A stretch of DNA of 64,000 nucleotides, taken from assembly GCF_008086175.1 (NCBI RefSeq), contig NZ_VSKM01000007.1:1-64000 (forward strand). Direction: 5' to 3'. Positions 44,694-54,721 of this stretch are shown here, one piece after another. This DNA is from Bizionia saleffrena. GTDB taxonomy: Bacteria > Bacteroidota > Bacteroidia > Flavobacteriales > Flavobacteriaceae. The notes beneath the pieces are model-generated. The model was not told the origin of the DNA, searched no databases, and saw nothing but the letters and a program-made list of their open reading frames with translations. The translations under genes were made by a program, and so were the position numbers. The first letter of the stretch is position 1. Every line of letters starts with the position of its first letter.

Positions 44694-45446
44694 ATGCACA
44701 TTCCCGAAGGAAAAAAAATATACTTCGCTTCCGATAATCATTTGGGAGCTCCAACCAAAGAAGCCTCTTTTGTGCGAGAAAAGAAGTTTGTGGCGTGGTT
44801 AGACGAAATTAAAGAAGATGCAGCCGCTATTTTTTTATTGGGTGATTTATTCGATTTCTGGGCCGAATACAAAACGGTAATCCCGAAAGGATTTACGCGA
44901 ACATTGGGCAAACTTGCCGAAATTACCGATTCTGGAATTCCTGTCTATTTCTTTGTAGGAAATCACGATCTTTGGATGAACGGCTATTTCGAAGACGAAT
45001 TAAACATTCCGGTTTACCACAAACCTAAAGAATTTGTATTTAACGACAAAACGTTTTTTATTGGCCACGGCGACGGGTTAGGACCTGGCGACAAAGGCTA
45101 CAAACGAATGAAAAAGGTGTTTTCAAACCCTGTTTCAAAATGGTTGTTTCGCTGGTTACATCCAGATATTGGTGTGCGCGTTGCACAATATCTATCGGTA
45201 AAAAACAAACTGATCTCAGGAGATGACGATGCTATTTTTCTAGGAGAAGATAACGAATGGCTCGCGCAATATTGTAAGCGCAAATTAGAAACAAAACACA
45301 GGGATTATTTTGTGTTTGGCCATCGCCATTTACCTTTAGAAATAAACCTCAACGATAATTCTAAGTACGTTAATTTAGGCGATTGGATTATTTATTACAC
45401 GTACGCCGTTTTTGACGGTAAAACATTGGAACTAAAAACGTATTAG
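44694..45446 (+). CDS. lpxH: UDP-2,3-diacylglucosamine diphosphatase
   Basis: 250 residues of calcineurin-like fold. Metal motifs are in order: ASDNHLG (D14, H16), LLGDLFDFW near 43-51, FVGNHDLWM near 88-96, FIGHGDGLG near 122-130 and FGHRHLP near 205-211. It hydrolyses UDP-2,3-diacylglucosamine to lipid X in lipid A synthesis at the inner membrane. Conservation of all five motifs supports the LpxH call over a generic phosphoesterase. Confidence 0.92.
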   Translation: MHIPEGKKIYFASDNHLGAPTKEASFVREKKFVAWLDEIKEDAAAIFLLGDLFDFWAEYKTVIPKGFTRTLGKLAEITDSGIPVYFFVGNHDLWMNGYFEDELNIPVYHKPKEFVFNDKTFFIGHGDGLGPGDKGYKRMKKVFSNPVSKWLFRWLHPDIGVRVAQYLSVKNKLISGDDDAIFLGEDNEWLAQYCKRKLETKHRDYFVFGHRHLPLEINLNDNSKYVNLGDWIIYYTYAVFDGKTLELKTY

Positions 45447-45501
45447 CACCTCACAATGCTTAAGAGGTCGCTCTGTCTTTTCCGAATTAAAAACCAAGCT
45501 C

Positions 45502-45855
45502 TTATTCTTCTTTTTCAACCTCACGTTGCCATGGGAATCGACCTTCTAATTCCACTTGTAACGACAGACTTAAAACGGTTCTAATAAGTACAATTACACA
45601 TAAAATTAAGACCGATCTTAAGGTGGGTTCCGTAACTATAGTCGCCATGATATCGGCAGCAATTAAAATTTCTAATCCTAATAAAATCGATTTACCTAGA
45701 GCTTGCCTCAAATCGATATATGTAAATATTTTTGGCTGTTTTAAATAGTACAAATACTTCAAAAGCGAATACACAATACCAATTAAAATAGTAAGTACTC
45801 CAATCATTTCAACAGCATTCGCGATATAATCAACATAAATTTTTAAGTACTCCAT
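45502..45855 (-). CDS. DUF1622 membrane protein
   Basis: 117 residues with three hydrophobic helices (about 10-33, 52-70 and 78-98). LRQALGKSILLGLEILIAADIM near 49-70 and a conserved-looking late RTVLSLSLQVELEG near 92-105 match DUF1622. Function is unknown. It is 72 bases upstream-facing of recJ in the same direction and may share its transcript. Confidence 0.85.
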   Translation of the reverse strand: MEYLKIYVDYIANAVEMIGVLTILIGIVYSLLKYLYYLKQPKIFTYIDLRQALGKSILLGLEILIAADIMATIVTEPTLRSVLILCVIVLIRTVLSLSLQVELEGRFPWQREVEKEE

Positions 45856-45927
45856 ACCTGTTTATAATTTTAAAAGCGAAAGAGTGAGATTGTATTTTTC
45901 AGTTTAAAACCCAAAAAATTAAACATA

Positions 45928-47619
45928 TTATCCTTTAATATCTTGTAATTTCAGTTGTAGCGATATGTTTCCTTGCCAATGGTTTTCATCTATAGAATAC
46001 GCGGCTTTAAAGGTTGTATTATTTTTAATCACGTCCAGTTTATCACCGAGACCAAAACCGATACAAACCAATTGCTGACTTTCATCTTGTTTAACCGTAA
46101 GGCGTAAATGCGATTTATCTTCTCCCACACATTTCCCGTAGCCCGTGTCTTTTAAATAATCAGACATAAAAACAGGAGCCATATTACTCGGTCCAAAAGG
46201 GGCAAACTGACTTAGTATACGGTAAAATTTAGGCGTGATATCGTTTAAATTAATTTCGGTATCTACAATAATTTCTGGTGTTAGTAACCGCTTATCTATA
46301 GTGGCTAAAACAACTTCCTCGAATTTTCGTTTAAACCCATCGTAATTTTTCTCCTCTAAAGTTAATCCCGCAGCATATTTATGTCCTCCAAACTGCTCGA
46401 TAAATTCTGAGCATGCCTCGAGCGCATTATACACATCAAATCCTTTTACAGACCGAGCTGAAGCAGCTAATTTGTTTCCGCTTTTGGTAAACACCAACGT
46501 TGGGCGGTAATAGGTTTCTATTAATCGAGACGCGACAATACCAATAACGCCTTTGTGCCAACTTTCGCTGTAAACTACCGTCGTTATTCGATCTTGATCT
46601 TTTAAATCTTCAATTTGCTGTAACGCTTCTTGCGTTATCTGTTTATCGGTTTCTCGTCTGTCTAAGTTAAACGCTTCAATTTCTGCGGCATATTGCTTCG
46701 CTATGGCCACATCGCTTTCAGTTAATAAATTAACCGCATATTGCCCGTGTTTCATTCTTCCCGCAGCATTTATACGCGGTGCGATAATAAAAACAACATC
46801 GGTAATAGTTAATGTATCCTTCTTAATCTGATTTATTATGGCTTTAAACCCCGCTCTGGGTGCACTATTTATAACTTGCAATCCAAAATAAGCGAGAATC
46901 CGATTTTCGCCAATTATAGGAACAATATCCGCTCCAATAGCCGTCGCTACCAAATCTAAATACGGGATTAAATCGTCAATGGTTTGTCCTTTTTTTGAAG
47001 CCAACGCTTGTATTAATTTAAAACCAACGCCACACCCACAAAGCTCATCGAAAGGGTAATTACAATCGTCTTGCTTGGGATCTAGAATAGCAACAGCATC
47101 GGGAATTTGAGCGCCTGGTCTGTGGTGATCGCAGATAATAAAATCAATGTTCTTTTCTTTAGCATACGCGACTTTATCGATGGCTTTTATACCACAATCG
47201 AGTGCAATAATTAGAGAGAAATCGTTATCGTTTGCAAAATCTATTCCTTTAAAAGACACGCCATAACCTTCGTCGTAACGGTCCGGAATATACGTCGCAA
47301 CATTTGGGTAATCGGTAAGCAAATAAGAGGACATTAACGATACGGCGGTCGTACCGTCCACGTCATAATCGCCATAGACCAAAATATTTTCGTTATTTAC
47401 AATCGCGTGCTCTATGCGCTGCACCGCCTTCTCCATATCTTTCATTAAATATGGATCGTGCAAATCGCTTAAAATTGGTCTGAAAAAGTATTTAGCTTGC
47501 TCGAATGTTTCAATTCCACGTTGCACCAAAAGTGAAGCGATAGCAGGCTCTACCTGCAAAGCATTTTGCAAAGTAGCTACGGTTTCACTGTTTGGGATAG
47601 GCTTTAATGTCCAACGCAT
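45928..47619 (-). CDS. recJ: Single-stranded-DNA-specific exonuclease RecJ
   Basis: 563 residues. VYGDYDVDGTTA (81-92) supplies metal ligands D84 and D86, ALDCGIK near 139-145 gives the next aspartate, CDHHRPG (163-169) is the DHH motif, and the DHHA1 domain follows with QFGGHKYAAGLTLEE near 413-427. It degrades single-stranded DNA 5' to 3' in recombination and mismatch repair. Length is typical. Confidence 0.96.
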   Translation of the reverse strand: MRWTLKPIPNSETVATLQNALQVEPAIASLLVQRGIETFEQAKYFFRPILSDLHDPYLMKDMEKAVQRIEHAIVNNENILVYGDYDVDGTTAVSLMSSYLLTDYPNVATYIPDRYDEGYGVSFKGIDFANDNDFSLIIALDCGIKAIDKVAYAKEKNIDFIICDHHRPGAQIPDAVAILDPKQDDCNYPFDELCGCGVGFKLIQALASKKGQTIDDLIPYLDLVATAIGADIVPIIGENRILAYFGLQVINSAPRAGFKAIINQIKKDTLTITDVVFIIAPRINAAGRMKHGQYAVNLLTESDVAIAKQYAAEIEAFNLDRRETDKQITQEALQQIEDLKDQDRITTVVYSESWHKGVIGIVASRLIETYYRPTLVFTKSGNKLAASARSVKGFDVYNALEACSEFIEQFGGHKYAAGLTLEEKNYDGFKRKFEEVVLATIDKRLLTPEIIVDTEINLNDITPKFYRILSQFAPFGPSNMAPVFMSDYLKDTGYGKCVGEDKSHLRLTVKQDESQQLVCIGFGLGDKLDVIKNNTTFKAAYSIDENHWQGNISLQLKLQDIKG

Positions 47620-47680
47620 TACACAATATAAGTTTTAATAATTTAAAAAAATGAAAAGAAGATTTTAACAGACTCTCTTC

Positions 47681-48109
47681 TTAAGAATTAACAGCGTGTA
47701 AGTGGATGTTTGTTTTTACGGTTGCAAACTTTCGAAACATCTCCATTACACCGCAATATTTATCTACAGACAAACTTACAGCTTTATTAATTTTTGACTC
47801 ACTTAGATTAGCGCCATAAAAATGGTAATCGACCGTTACCTTATGGTAATACTTCGGGTGCTCGCTGGTTAACTCGCCTTCTACCTCCATTTTAAACGTA
47901 TAGTCGTCAACCTTCATTTTTTCTAAAACAGAAACAACGTCCAAACCAGAGCAACCAGCTAGAGACGATAACATCATCGCTTTTGGAGACAGGCCAAAAC
48001 GCTCTGTGCTGCCTTCAACATCTGTGTCCATTACGACTGTTTTACCGCTTGGGTTATCCGATTCAAACTGCATTCCACCAATCCAATTCGTTGTAATTTT
48101 ATTTGTCAT
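47681..48109 (-). CDS. OsmC/Ohr-family protein
   Basis: 142 residues. The redox pair is visible: C53 in LAGCSGLDVV and C119 in DKYCGVMEMF. OsmC-family proteins reduce organic hydroperoxides with a thiol reductant in the cytoplasm. The SPKAMMLSSLAGCSG pattern fits the YhfA-like OsmC subgroup rather than Ohr. It is a single-gene unit between recJ and the disulfide reductase. Confidence 0.9.
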   Translation of the reverse strand: MTNKITTNWIGGMQFESDNPSGKTVVMDTDVEGSTERFGLSPKAMMLSSLAGCSGLDVVSVLEKMKVDDYTFKMEVEGELTSEHPKYYHKVTVDYHFYGANLSESKINKAVSLSVDKYCGVMEMFRKFATVKTNIHLHAVNS

Positions 48110-48283
48110 TTTTCTTGAGTTTTTTATTTTTTATTAATGTAAAAATACCATTTAAAATTGTAAAAAAAGAGTCGTCTCAAGGCTTTAATGGTTACTTTAC
48201 ATTAAAAAAGGGGTGTTTTTCTTGTTTTTAGAGCGCTTTGTAAATTGAACAAAATTAAACCGGAATGTTAAGACCATTTGCCG

Positions 48284-49639
48284 TCAGTTTTTTAACATAT
48301 ATTTTAAATCGATGCTATAAGACGGATACGTAAAAATTAGTCTTTTGAATTCTGAAACTGTCATTTCTTGAGCCATTGCCATTACAAAAATATTAATGGT
48401 TTCATTAGCTTCAGCACTTAGCAAATGGGCACCCACAATAGTTTCGGTTCTTTTGTTTACCAAAATTTTATACGCGTATACCGCCGCGTTTTCCTTTTTC
48501 GCATTATAACCGTGCGATAAATTACCTTTATACACAATAATATCTTTGTAGCGTTTTTTGGCGTCATCTTCCGATAAACCTACCGACGCTATATTAGGCT
48601 GTGTAAAAACCGTTGAAGGCACAATAGGAAATTGAAATGCTTTGACATTGCCATAGGTAATATTCTTTCCTACAATACTGCCTTGCAAACCGGATAATGG
48701 TGTTAATGGCAATGAAGCATTAGACACATCGCCGCACGCATAAACACGCGCATTAGTTTTACTTTGAAGATGTGCATTCACTATAATTCCGGAGTCGTCA
48801 TAATCTATATTAGCACTCTCAAGATTTAGCATTCCTATTGAAGGCACGCGACCAGCTGTATTAAATACGTTTCGACTTTTATGAGTGTGTTTTTTCCCAC
48901 TTAACGTGTAATGGAGTCTTAGATTTTTATTCAATTTCTCTATGGCCGTTACCTCAGCATTGAATACGAATGTAACACCCAGCTCTTCCATTTTAAGCTG
49001 TAATTGTGCGACTAAAAAAGGATCGAAATGGCTTAATGCACTACTATTATAGTCAAAAACAGTGATTTTACACCCCAAAATAGATAGCATAGTTGCAAAT
49101 TCCATCCCAATATATCCCGACCCTATAAAACTTGCGGATTTTGGAATAGCTTCCAAATCTAAAATAGCATCGCTAGTTTCCAAATACTCATTACCCGGTA
49201 TTGGCAATTCGCGAGGAATGTTTCCGGTAGCGATTACAAAATAATCGGCCGTGATGCTTTTACCTTCCACTAAGATTTCGTTTTCATTAACAAACTCTGG
49301 AGATTGATGGTATAAATCGATGTTTAAATCCTTCAAATTTGTTTCTGTGTTTTTAGGAATAGCATCTACGAATTGAGATTTAAAATTTTGAACAGCCTTC
49401 CAGTCTATTTCTGGCAATTTGGAAACCCCTAAACCTTTTAATCGCTGCGTTTGTTCTAGCAAATCTGAAAACTGAATTAATACTTTTTTTGGATCGCAAC
49501 CACGATTTGCGCACGTACCACCAAACTCTCTATTATCGGAGATGGCGACAGACAAGCCTTTTTCGGCACAGGCTATTGCTGCAGTTTGCCCGGCAATTCC
49601 AGAGCCAATTACAAATACATTATAGTGTTTAGATTTCAT
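48284..49639 (-). CDS. Pyridine nucleotide-disulfide oxidoreductase (glutathione reductase-like)
   Basis: 451 residues. FVIGSGIAGQTAA (9-21) is the FAD loop, FGGTCANRGCDPKKVL (39-54) the redox pair C43/C48 with the four-residue spacing of glutathione and related reductases, SFIGSGYIGMEFA near 176-188 the NAD(P) loop, YACGDV near 288-293 the second FAD motif. The usual catalytic HPT/E motif near the C-terminus is degenerate (FTYPSYSID), so a normal disulfide reductase mechanism is not assured. Substrate unknown. Confidence 0.83.
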   Translation of the reverse strand: MKSKHYNVFVIGSGIAGQTAAIACAEKGLSVAISDNREFGGTCANRGCDPKKVLIQFSDLLEQTQRLKGLGVSKLPEIDWKAVQNFKSQFVDAIPKNTETNLKDLNIDLYHQSPEFVNENEILVEGKSITADYFVIATGNIPRELPIPGNEYLETSDAILDLEAIPKSASFIGSGYIGMEFATMLSILGCKITVFDYNSSALSHFDPFLVAQLQLKMEELGVTFVFNAEVTAIEKLNKNLRLHYTLSGKKHTHKSRNVFNTAGRVPSIGMLNLESANIDYDDSGIIVNAHLQSKTNARVYACGDVSNASLPLTPLSGLQGSIVGKNITYGNVKAFQFPIVPSTVFTQPNIASVGLSEDDAKKRYKDIIVYKGNLSHGYNAKKENAAVYAYKILVNKRTETIVGAHLLSAEANETINIFVMAMAQEMTVSEFKRLIFTYPSYSIDLKYMLKN

Positions 49640-49939
49640 CGTTTTCGGTTTAAAACCTTAAGTTAATAAACTAAAAACAGCTTTCTATTAATGAAACATT
49701 AAAGTTTAATCTGAAAGCACATATAACCGTTATTGTCTGATAAATGACACAAGACCGTCTCACTTCTAGAAGTAAGAAGCAAAACTTAATACTAACGAAC
49801 TAACGCCCCTATAGATTTGAAAACAAGAAAAACCGTGACCTAGATAAAATTCTTTACTGGAAAGCCAGTGAACACTTTTATGTTGAAAAGATGCATAACA
49901 TTAGTAAAAAACATTACTAAGTTATAAACATAAATACAA
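49640..49939. other. 300-base intergenic region
   Basis: This region lies between the reductase start and the end of the glycosylase-like gene, both on the minus strand. No open frame worth calling is present on either strand. A weak hairpin (TTAGTAA at 49901-49907 with TTACTAA at 49914-49920) may end the glycosylase message. An ACTGG/CCAGT hairpin near 49857-49870 and a ten-base palindrome CTTCTAGAAG near 49765 are of uncertain meaning. Confidence 0.4.
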
Positions 49940-50515
49940 TTATTTACCGATAATTTCTGCCACTCTTTCTTTTAAAACAGGTAACACATCGGTTGTAAAC
50001 CACGGGTTTTTAGATAGCCAAAACCGGTTTCTTGGCGACGGATGCGGTAATGGTAAATAATGTGGTAGATAGTCGTTGAAATTAGCGACCGTTTCTGTGA
50101 GTGTTCTTTTAGCGTCTTTTTTTAAGTAATACTTTTGAGCATACAACCCTATTAGTAACACCAACTTTACATTGGGCATGCGCTCTAACAAAGTATCGTG
50201 CCATTGTGGTGCACATTCGGGACGAGGCGGCAAATCTCCAGACTTTCCTTTTCCCGGATAACAAAACCCCATAGGAACGATGGCAAAATTTTTGGTGTCG
50301 TAAAACGCTTCCTTAGTAACGTCCAACCATTTTCGCAATTGGTTTCCGCTAGGATCGCCCCAAGGAACTCCAGATCTGTGCACACGTATTCCCGGTGCTT
50401 GCCCAATAATAATAATTTTAGACGCTTTATGAGCCGTCACCACTGGACGCGGCCCAAGTGGCAAATGCGCTGAGCAAATGGTGCAATCTTTAATATGATG
50501 AAGGAGCGTCTTCAT
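49940..50515 (-). CDS. Uracil-DNA glycosylase family protein
   Basis: 191 residues. IIGQAPGIRVHRSGVPWGDPSGNQLRKWL is the family start region (GQAPG at 38-42) and LPLPHPSPRNRFW near 153-165 the closing HPS motif with histidine. Two cysteines (C11, C14) at the start resemble part of a metal cluster but a full Fe-S set is not evident. It is likely a uracil or related base excision enzyme. It is eight bases behind rsmI. Confidence 0.82.
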   Translation of the reverse strand: MKTLLHHIKDCTICSAHLPLGPRPVVTAHKASKIIIIGQAPGIRVHRSGVPWGDPSGNQLRKWLDVTKEAFYDTKNFAIVPMGFCYPGKGKSGDLPPRPECAPQWHDTLLERMPNVKLVLLIGLYAQKYYLKKDAKRTLTETVANFNDYLPHYLPLPHPSPRNRFWLSKNPWFTTDVLPVLKERVAEIIGK

Positions 50516-50523
50516 TTATAGAC

Positions 50524-51198
50524 TTATTTACTTTTTCCGCCCACTACAATTACAATTTCACCCTTTGGTGGCTTGTTCGTGTAATGTTCTAAAACCTCTT
50601 TTACTGTTCCGCGAATGGTTTCTTCATACATTTTTGTAAGTTCTCGAGACACTGAAACCGGTCTGTCTTCACCAAAATACTCACAAAAATGGCCTAAGGT
50701 TTTAATAAGTTTATGTGGTGATTCGTAAAATATAATGGTTCGCGTTTCTTCGGCTAAAGTTAGCAATCTAGTTTGGCGTCCTTTTTTAACTGGCAAAAAA
50801 CCTTCAAAAACAAACTTATCATTTGGCAATCCGCTATTTACTAAAGCAGGAACAAAAGCGGTGGCACCCGGAAGACAATCGACTTCAATACCGTTTTCTA
50901 CACACGCTCTGGTAAGTAGAAACCCAGGGTCTGAAATAGCAGGTGTGCCTGCGTCGCTAATTAACGCTATCGTTTCACCTCCTTTAATACGCTCTACAAT
51001 ACGCTCTGTCGTTTTATGCTCGTTATGCATATGGTGACTTTGCATGTGTGTTGTAATCTGGAAATGCTTTAATAGTTTTCCGGAGGTACGCGTATCTTCA
51101 GCCAAAATACAATCGGCAGCTTTTAAAACAGTTAATGCTCTCAGGGTAATGTCTTCTAAATTTCCAATGGGTGTAGGAACGATATATAATTTACTCAT
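50524..51198 (-). CDS. rsmI: 16S rRNA (cytidine-2'-O)-methyltransferase
   Basis: 224 residues. YIVPTPIGNLEDITLRA (5-21) is the RsmI/cobalamin-methylase type SAM start, ILAEDTR near 32-38, and LISDAGTPAISDPGF (79-93) a signature region. It methylates C1402 of 16S rRNA. Length is slightly short of the E. coli protein, normal for Bacteroidota. It is followed by the glycosylase-like gene in one transcript. Confidence 0.95.
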   Translation of the reverse strand: MSKLYIVPTPIGNLEDITLRALTVLKAADCILAEDTRTSGKLLKHFQITTHMQSHHMHNEHKTTERIVERIKGGETIALISDAGTPAISDPGFLLTRACVENGIEVDCLPGATAFVPALVNSGLPNDKFVFEGFLPVKKGRQTRLLTLAEETRTIIFYESPHKLIKTLGHFCEYFGEDRPVSVSRELTKMYEETIRGTVKEVLEHYTNKPPKGEIVIVVGGKSK

Positions 51199-51303
51199 AT
51201 AAAAAGGCTATATTGAACATCAAATTTACAATCTTTTAATTGAGTTTGACGCACCCTTTTAGATTTTAAGTATCTTTAAAGAACCAGCCTAACCACACTC
51301 TTT

Positions 51304-54300
51304 ATGTTTAAATTTACTTTTTGTTTTGTTTTCTTGTCGTTATTCGTCGTACAAACCAATGCCCAATCTGCCGACTTATCTATCGTTATCGCAGCACAAA
51401 ACACTTCTGGAACACCTATTTCTCAAGCCTCTATTTATCAAGATTTTCAATATATAATTACCATTATAAATTCTGGTGCTACTGTTAACAATGCCTCATT
51501 TTCGCAAACATTAAATGGAAATTTAACGTATATAAATGCCGAAAGTTTTAATAATAACGGGGGAGCATCGCTAGTAAGTAATTTAAATTATTTCTTTGGA
51601 ACACTTACAGGTACAATCGCCTCTTTGCCTTCAAATTCTAGTGTTCAGATTAGAGTTTCGGTAAAAGCACCAACATCTCCCGGAGGGATAGCCTCGAATG
51701 CCGTTGTTTCTCCTCCCGATGGTACAACAGATAGTAACACCTCAAATAACACTTCTATAATTTCTATAGACATCACCGATTTACCTATAGACTTTTCAGT
51801 TACACAATCTCAAATAGCGCCACCTGAAAACACCGGAATTTCAGCTTGGAATGACACCGTTACCTACACCTTTACAATTACCAATAATAGTAGTATTGCT
51901 TTTCCGTTAGAAAGTTTTTCTAGCGCACTGCAATTAGCCTCGCCATTATCTTACGGCTTTCCAAACGTACAACTCCAATCGCTGATTTGTATTGATGCTA
52001 CCAACGGAACACTTTGCCCAATTATTCCAAGTTTAGACCCATCAATAATTAATTTAATGGGGAGTCATACTTTTATAAATATGACTACACCGATAGAGTT
52101 TACCGTAGGCGGATCGTTAACTTTTGAGGTGATTTACAAATTTTTAGATCCTAATTGCGGTATGAATATGCAACCCTTAGCGGTAGAAAGCACTTCGACC
52201 ATAGCTATAAATCATGCCAACGAATCTCCAAATACGTCCAATAGTGTTTTAACGCCATTATTAGAATCTACTTTATGTCCTGTTGCCGATGTTTGCATAG
52301 AAACCATCCAATTAAATCCAGACCCAAACTCATCACTAGAATGGGGGGAGCTAATCACTTTAGAAACTACACTGTGTAATAACGGGCCTTTAGAAGCTCC
52401 TGTAAAAGCATTTCTTCAGAATATATCGTCAAACATTAATTGGTCTATTACTTCTGTCACCTGCGATAGCAACACAGGATCAGTTTTATGTTCCGATTTC
52501 ACGATTAACCTTTCAAGCCAGCTTTGGGAAACCAGTGTTTTTAATTTGCCCGCAAATAGCACAGTAACCTTTACAACTATTGTGAGTTTCTTAGAGCCTA
52601 ATTCGTGTGTTGTATCACCGCCAAATAATTCTGAAGGCCATATTAGAAGTGCTATAAATATAGTGTCGAATGAAATAACTGACAGTAACTTAGATAATAA
52701 TTATGAAAGTGACTACGTCATTCTTCCCGGAATTGATGCTTGCGAGCCAGAAGATTTTATTGATTTAGCCATTACGAAAACACAAATAAGCCCAGCATTA
52801 CCTCAAGGAGAAGATGCGCTAAACACCACAGGCTGGGGGCCTGTAACGTATACCATTACAGCCTTTAACACCAGTGCTGAAGATACTCCTGTAACTATAA
52901 GAGATTTTATGCCGCAAGGCGCAAACGCTTTAGCTTCAGCATCGTTACTTTCTGTAGACTGTATTGCAACCACTGGAAACGCCTCATGTATTACAGTTAC
53001 TAATGCGAATATTAATGTACTTTTAGATGGCGAACCAGAAGAGGGAATTGAAGATGTGTTTTGGTCTATTGGTGCAGAAGACAATTATATATTACCAGCT
53101 CAAAGCTCGGTTACTTTTAGCGTGGTCGTTCACTGGGAACCTGAATGCTCAAATAACGCCATTGCTGTTACAAATGCCGCTTCTATTGCTAATGTAAATG
53201 CCGAACCCGACAATAATATGTCTAATAACCTCGCCATTGCAACCACCTATTTCGCGCCGTGTGTGGATTTAATAGTTCAAACTTATCCGCAATTTACTAC
53301 CGTTGGTGTAAACCAAAACTTTAATTGGATTGTAGATATTACTACTAGCAGCACAAGTTCTAATGCTATCAATATTGATTTTACAAGTGTACTGGGTTCA
53401 GAATTCACAATAACCGGCACACCAACGTGTACCGTTACAAACGGGAATGCCACTTGTACCCAAAATATGACTGTAAATGGCACGACGGTTAGCGGCCTCA
53501 TAACGAGTATGGATACGGGGTCGACCATACAACTTATAATACCAACCCAAGCCCCTAATTTTGGAGGTGCCTTTACAAACATCGCAGAAGCCATCCCAAA
53601 CCCTAGTGATAATGAAGAGTTGACACCAGAAACAAACATTTCTATTAGCAATATTCAAGTTATTGCACCAACAGTAACAAAAGTTTTTATACCAGATAGT
53701 ATTATTGTTGGCGAACAAAGTGTTTTAGAATTTACTGTCACTAATATTTCTGGTAACCCTGCTCAAAGTGCTATTTCATTCACAGATAATCTACCAAATG
53801 GCATTGTAATTAACGGCACTGCAAATTGGATTGAAGATAATGGTTGTACGGCAACATTTTCTGTAAACCCAGAAGAAACAGCCTTTAGCGTAACAAACTT
53901 AACGTTTCCGGAAGGGGTATCGCATTGTACGTTTGCTATTCCGGTGACCTCACAGACGCCTGGTCTTTATTTAAATAATACTGCTAATTTCTCTAATCAA
54001 AACAACATTGATTCCTCGCAAGCTAGTGCAACTTTAACTGTTATTGAAGACCCTACAGATGTCGATATTGAGATCTCAAAATCGGTAACCCCAGCTGAAG
54101 CTTCTATTGGCGACACCGTAGAATTTACAATTACAGTGACTAATATAGGCACTACAGCAGCACATTCTATTTCCGTACTAGAAGAACTCCCTGAAGGCTA
54201 TAGTTATAATTCGCATACGACAACTAATGGTACTTATAGTATAGAAAACTCCCTTTGGCTTATAGAGACTTTAAATGCCAATAGCACAGAAACATTAACA

Positions 54301-54702
54301 GTATATGCCACGGTAGTATCTTCTATTAACCTTTTAAATACAGCTATTTTAATAGATCTTAATGAAACAGATAATGATAGTGCCAATAATGAAGATTCGA
54401 CAGCTGTTTTGGTAGATGATTGTTTAAGTATTTCGCAAGGGTTTTCTCCTAATGCTGACCAGCGAAACGATACCTTTACAATAAAGTGTATTGAAGATTA
54501 CACCAACAATACACTTAAAATATATAACAGATATGGAACACTTGTTTATGAGGCGGTCAATTATAAAAATCAATGGAATGGTATTCCTAATAAAGGATTC
54601 CCAAAATCAAATAGTCTTTTACCTGTGGGCACCTATTATTACGTACTTCACATTAAATCTTTACAAAAGCCTTTAATTGGTTGGGTCTATCTTAATTACT
54701 AA
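51304..54702 (+). CDS. Secreted DUF11-repeat surface protein with T9SS type B sorting domain
   Basis: 1132 residues. A signal peptide ends NAQS (about 21). The body is built of DUF11/Ig-like repeats, each with a VTYTFTITNNS or EFTITVTNIGT strand and a DSNxxNN closing motif (near 150, 640, 1040). The last 90 residues (SQGFSPNADQRNDTF, LKIYNRYGTLVYE, GTYYYVL) are the gliding-motility CHU_C/type B sorting domain for type IX secretion. It is probably an outer-surface adhesin or structural protein. No partner PorP/SprF-like gene is adjacent. Confidence 0.9.
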   Translation: MFKFTFCFVFLSLFVVQTNAQSADLSIVIAAQNTSGTPISQASIYQDFQYIITIINSGATVNNASFSQTLNGNLTYINAESFNNNGGASLVSNLNYFFGTLTGTIASLPSNSSVQIRVSVKAPTSPGGIASNAVVSPPDGTTDSNTSNNTSIISIDITDLPIDFSVTQSQIAPPENTGISAWNDTVTYTFTITNNSSIAFPLESFSSALQLASPLSYGFPNVQLQSLICIDATNGTLCPIIPSLDPSIINLMGSHTFINMTTPIEFTVGGSLTFEVIYKFLDPNCGMNMQPLAVESTSTIAINHANESPNTSNSVLTPLLESTLCPVADVCIETIQLNPDPNSSLEWGELITLETTLCNNGPLEAPVKAFLQNISSNINWSITSVTCDSNTGSVLCSDFTINLSSQLWETSVFNLPANSTVTFTTIVSFLEPNSCVVSPPNNSEGHIRSAINIVSNEITDSNLDNNYESDYVILPGIDACEPEDFIDLAITKTQISPALPQGEDALNTTGWGPVTYTITAFNTSAEDTPVTIRDFMPQGANALASASLLSVDCIATTGNASCITVTNANINVLLDGEPEEGIEDVFWSIGAEDNYILPAQSSVTFSVVVHWEPECSNNAIAVTNAASIANVNAEPDNNMSNNLAIATTYFAPCVDLIVQTYPQFTTVGVNQNFNWIVDITTSSTSSNAINIDFTSVLGSEFTITGTPTCTVTNGNATCTQNMTVNGTTVSGLITSMDTGSTIQLIIPTQAPNFGGAFTNIAEAIPNPSDNEELTPETNISISNIQVIAPTVTKVFIPDSIIVGEQSVLEFTVTNISGNPAQSAISFTDNLPNGIVINGTANWIEDNGCTATFSVNPEETAFSVTNLTFPEGVSHCTFAIPVTSQTPGLYLNNTANFSNQNNIDSSQASATLTVIEDPTDVDIEISKSVTPAEASIGDTVEFTITVTNIGTTAAHSISVLEELPEGYSYNSHTTTNGTYSIENSLWLIETLNANSTETLTVYATVVSSINLLNTAILIDLNETDNDSANNEDSTAVLVDDCLSISQGFSPNADQRNDTFTIKCIEDYTNNTLKIYNRYGTLVYEAVNYKNQWNGIPNKGFPKSNSLLPVGTYYYVLHIKSLQKPLIGWVYLNY

Positions 54703-54721
54703 TTTTTAAACTGGAATTAAC

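Noticed and set aside
49760-49775. CTTCTAGAAG palindrome as an operator
   Set aside because: A ten-base palindrome alone is expected by chance in 64 kb and has no second copy near a start.
53283-53718. Antisense open frames inside the DUF11 surface protein
   Set aside because: They have no plausible start context, no family resemblance and lie wholly within a strong coding gene.
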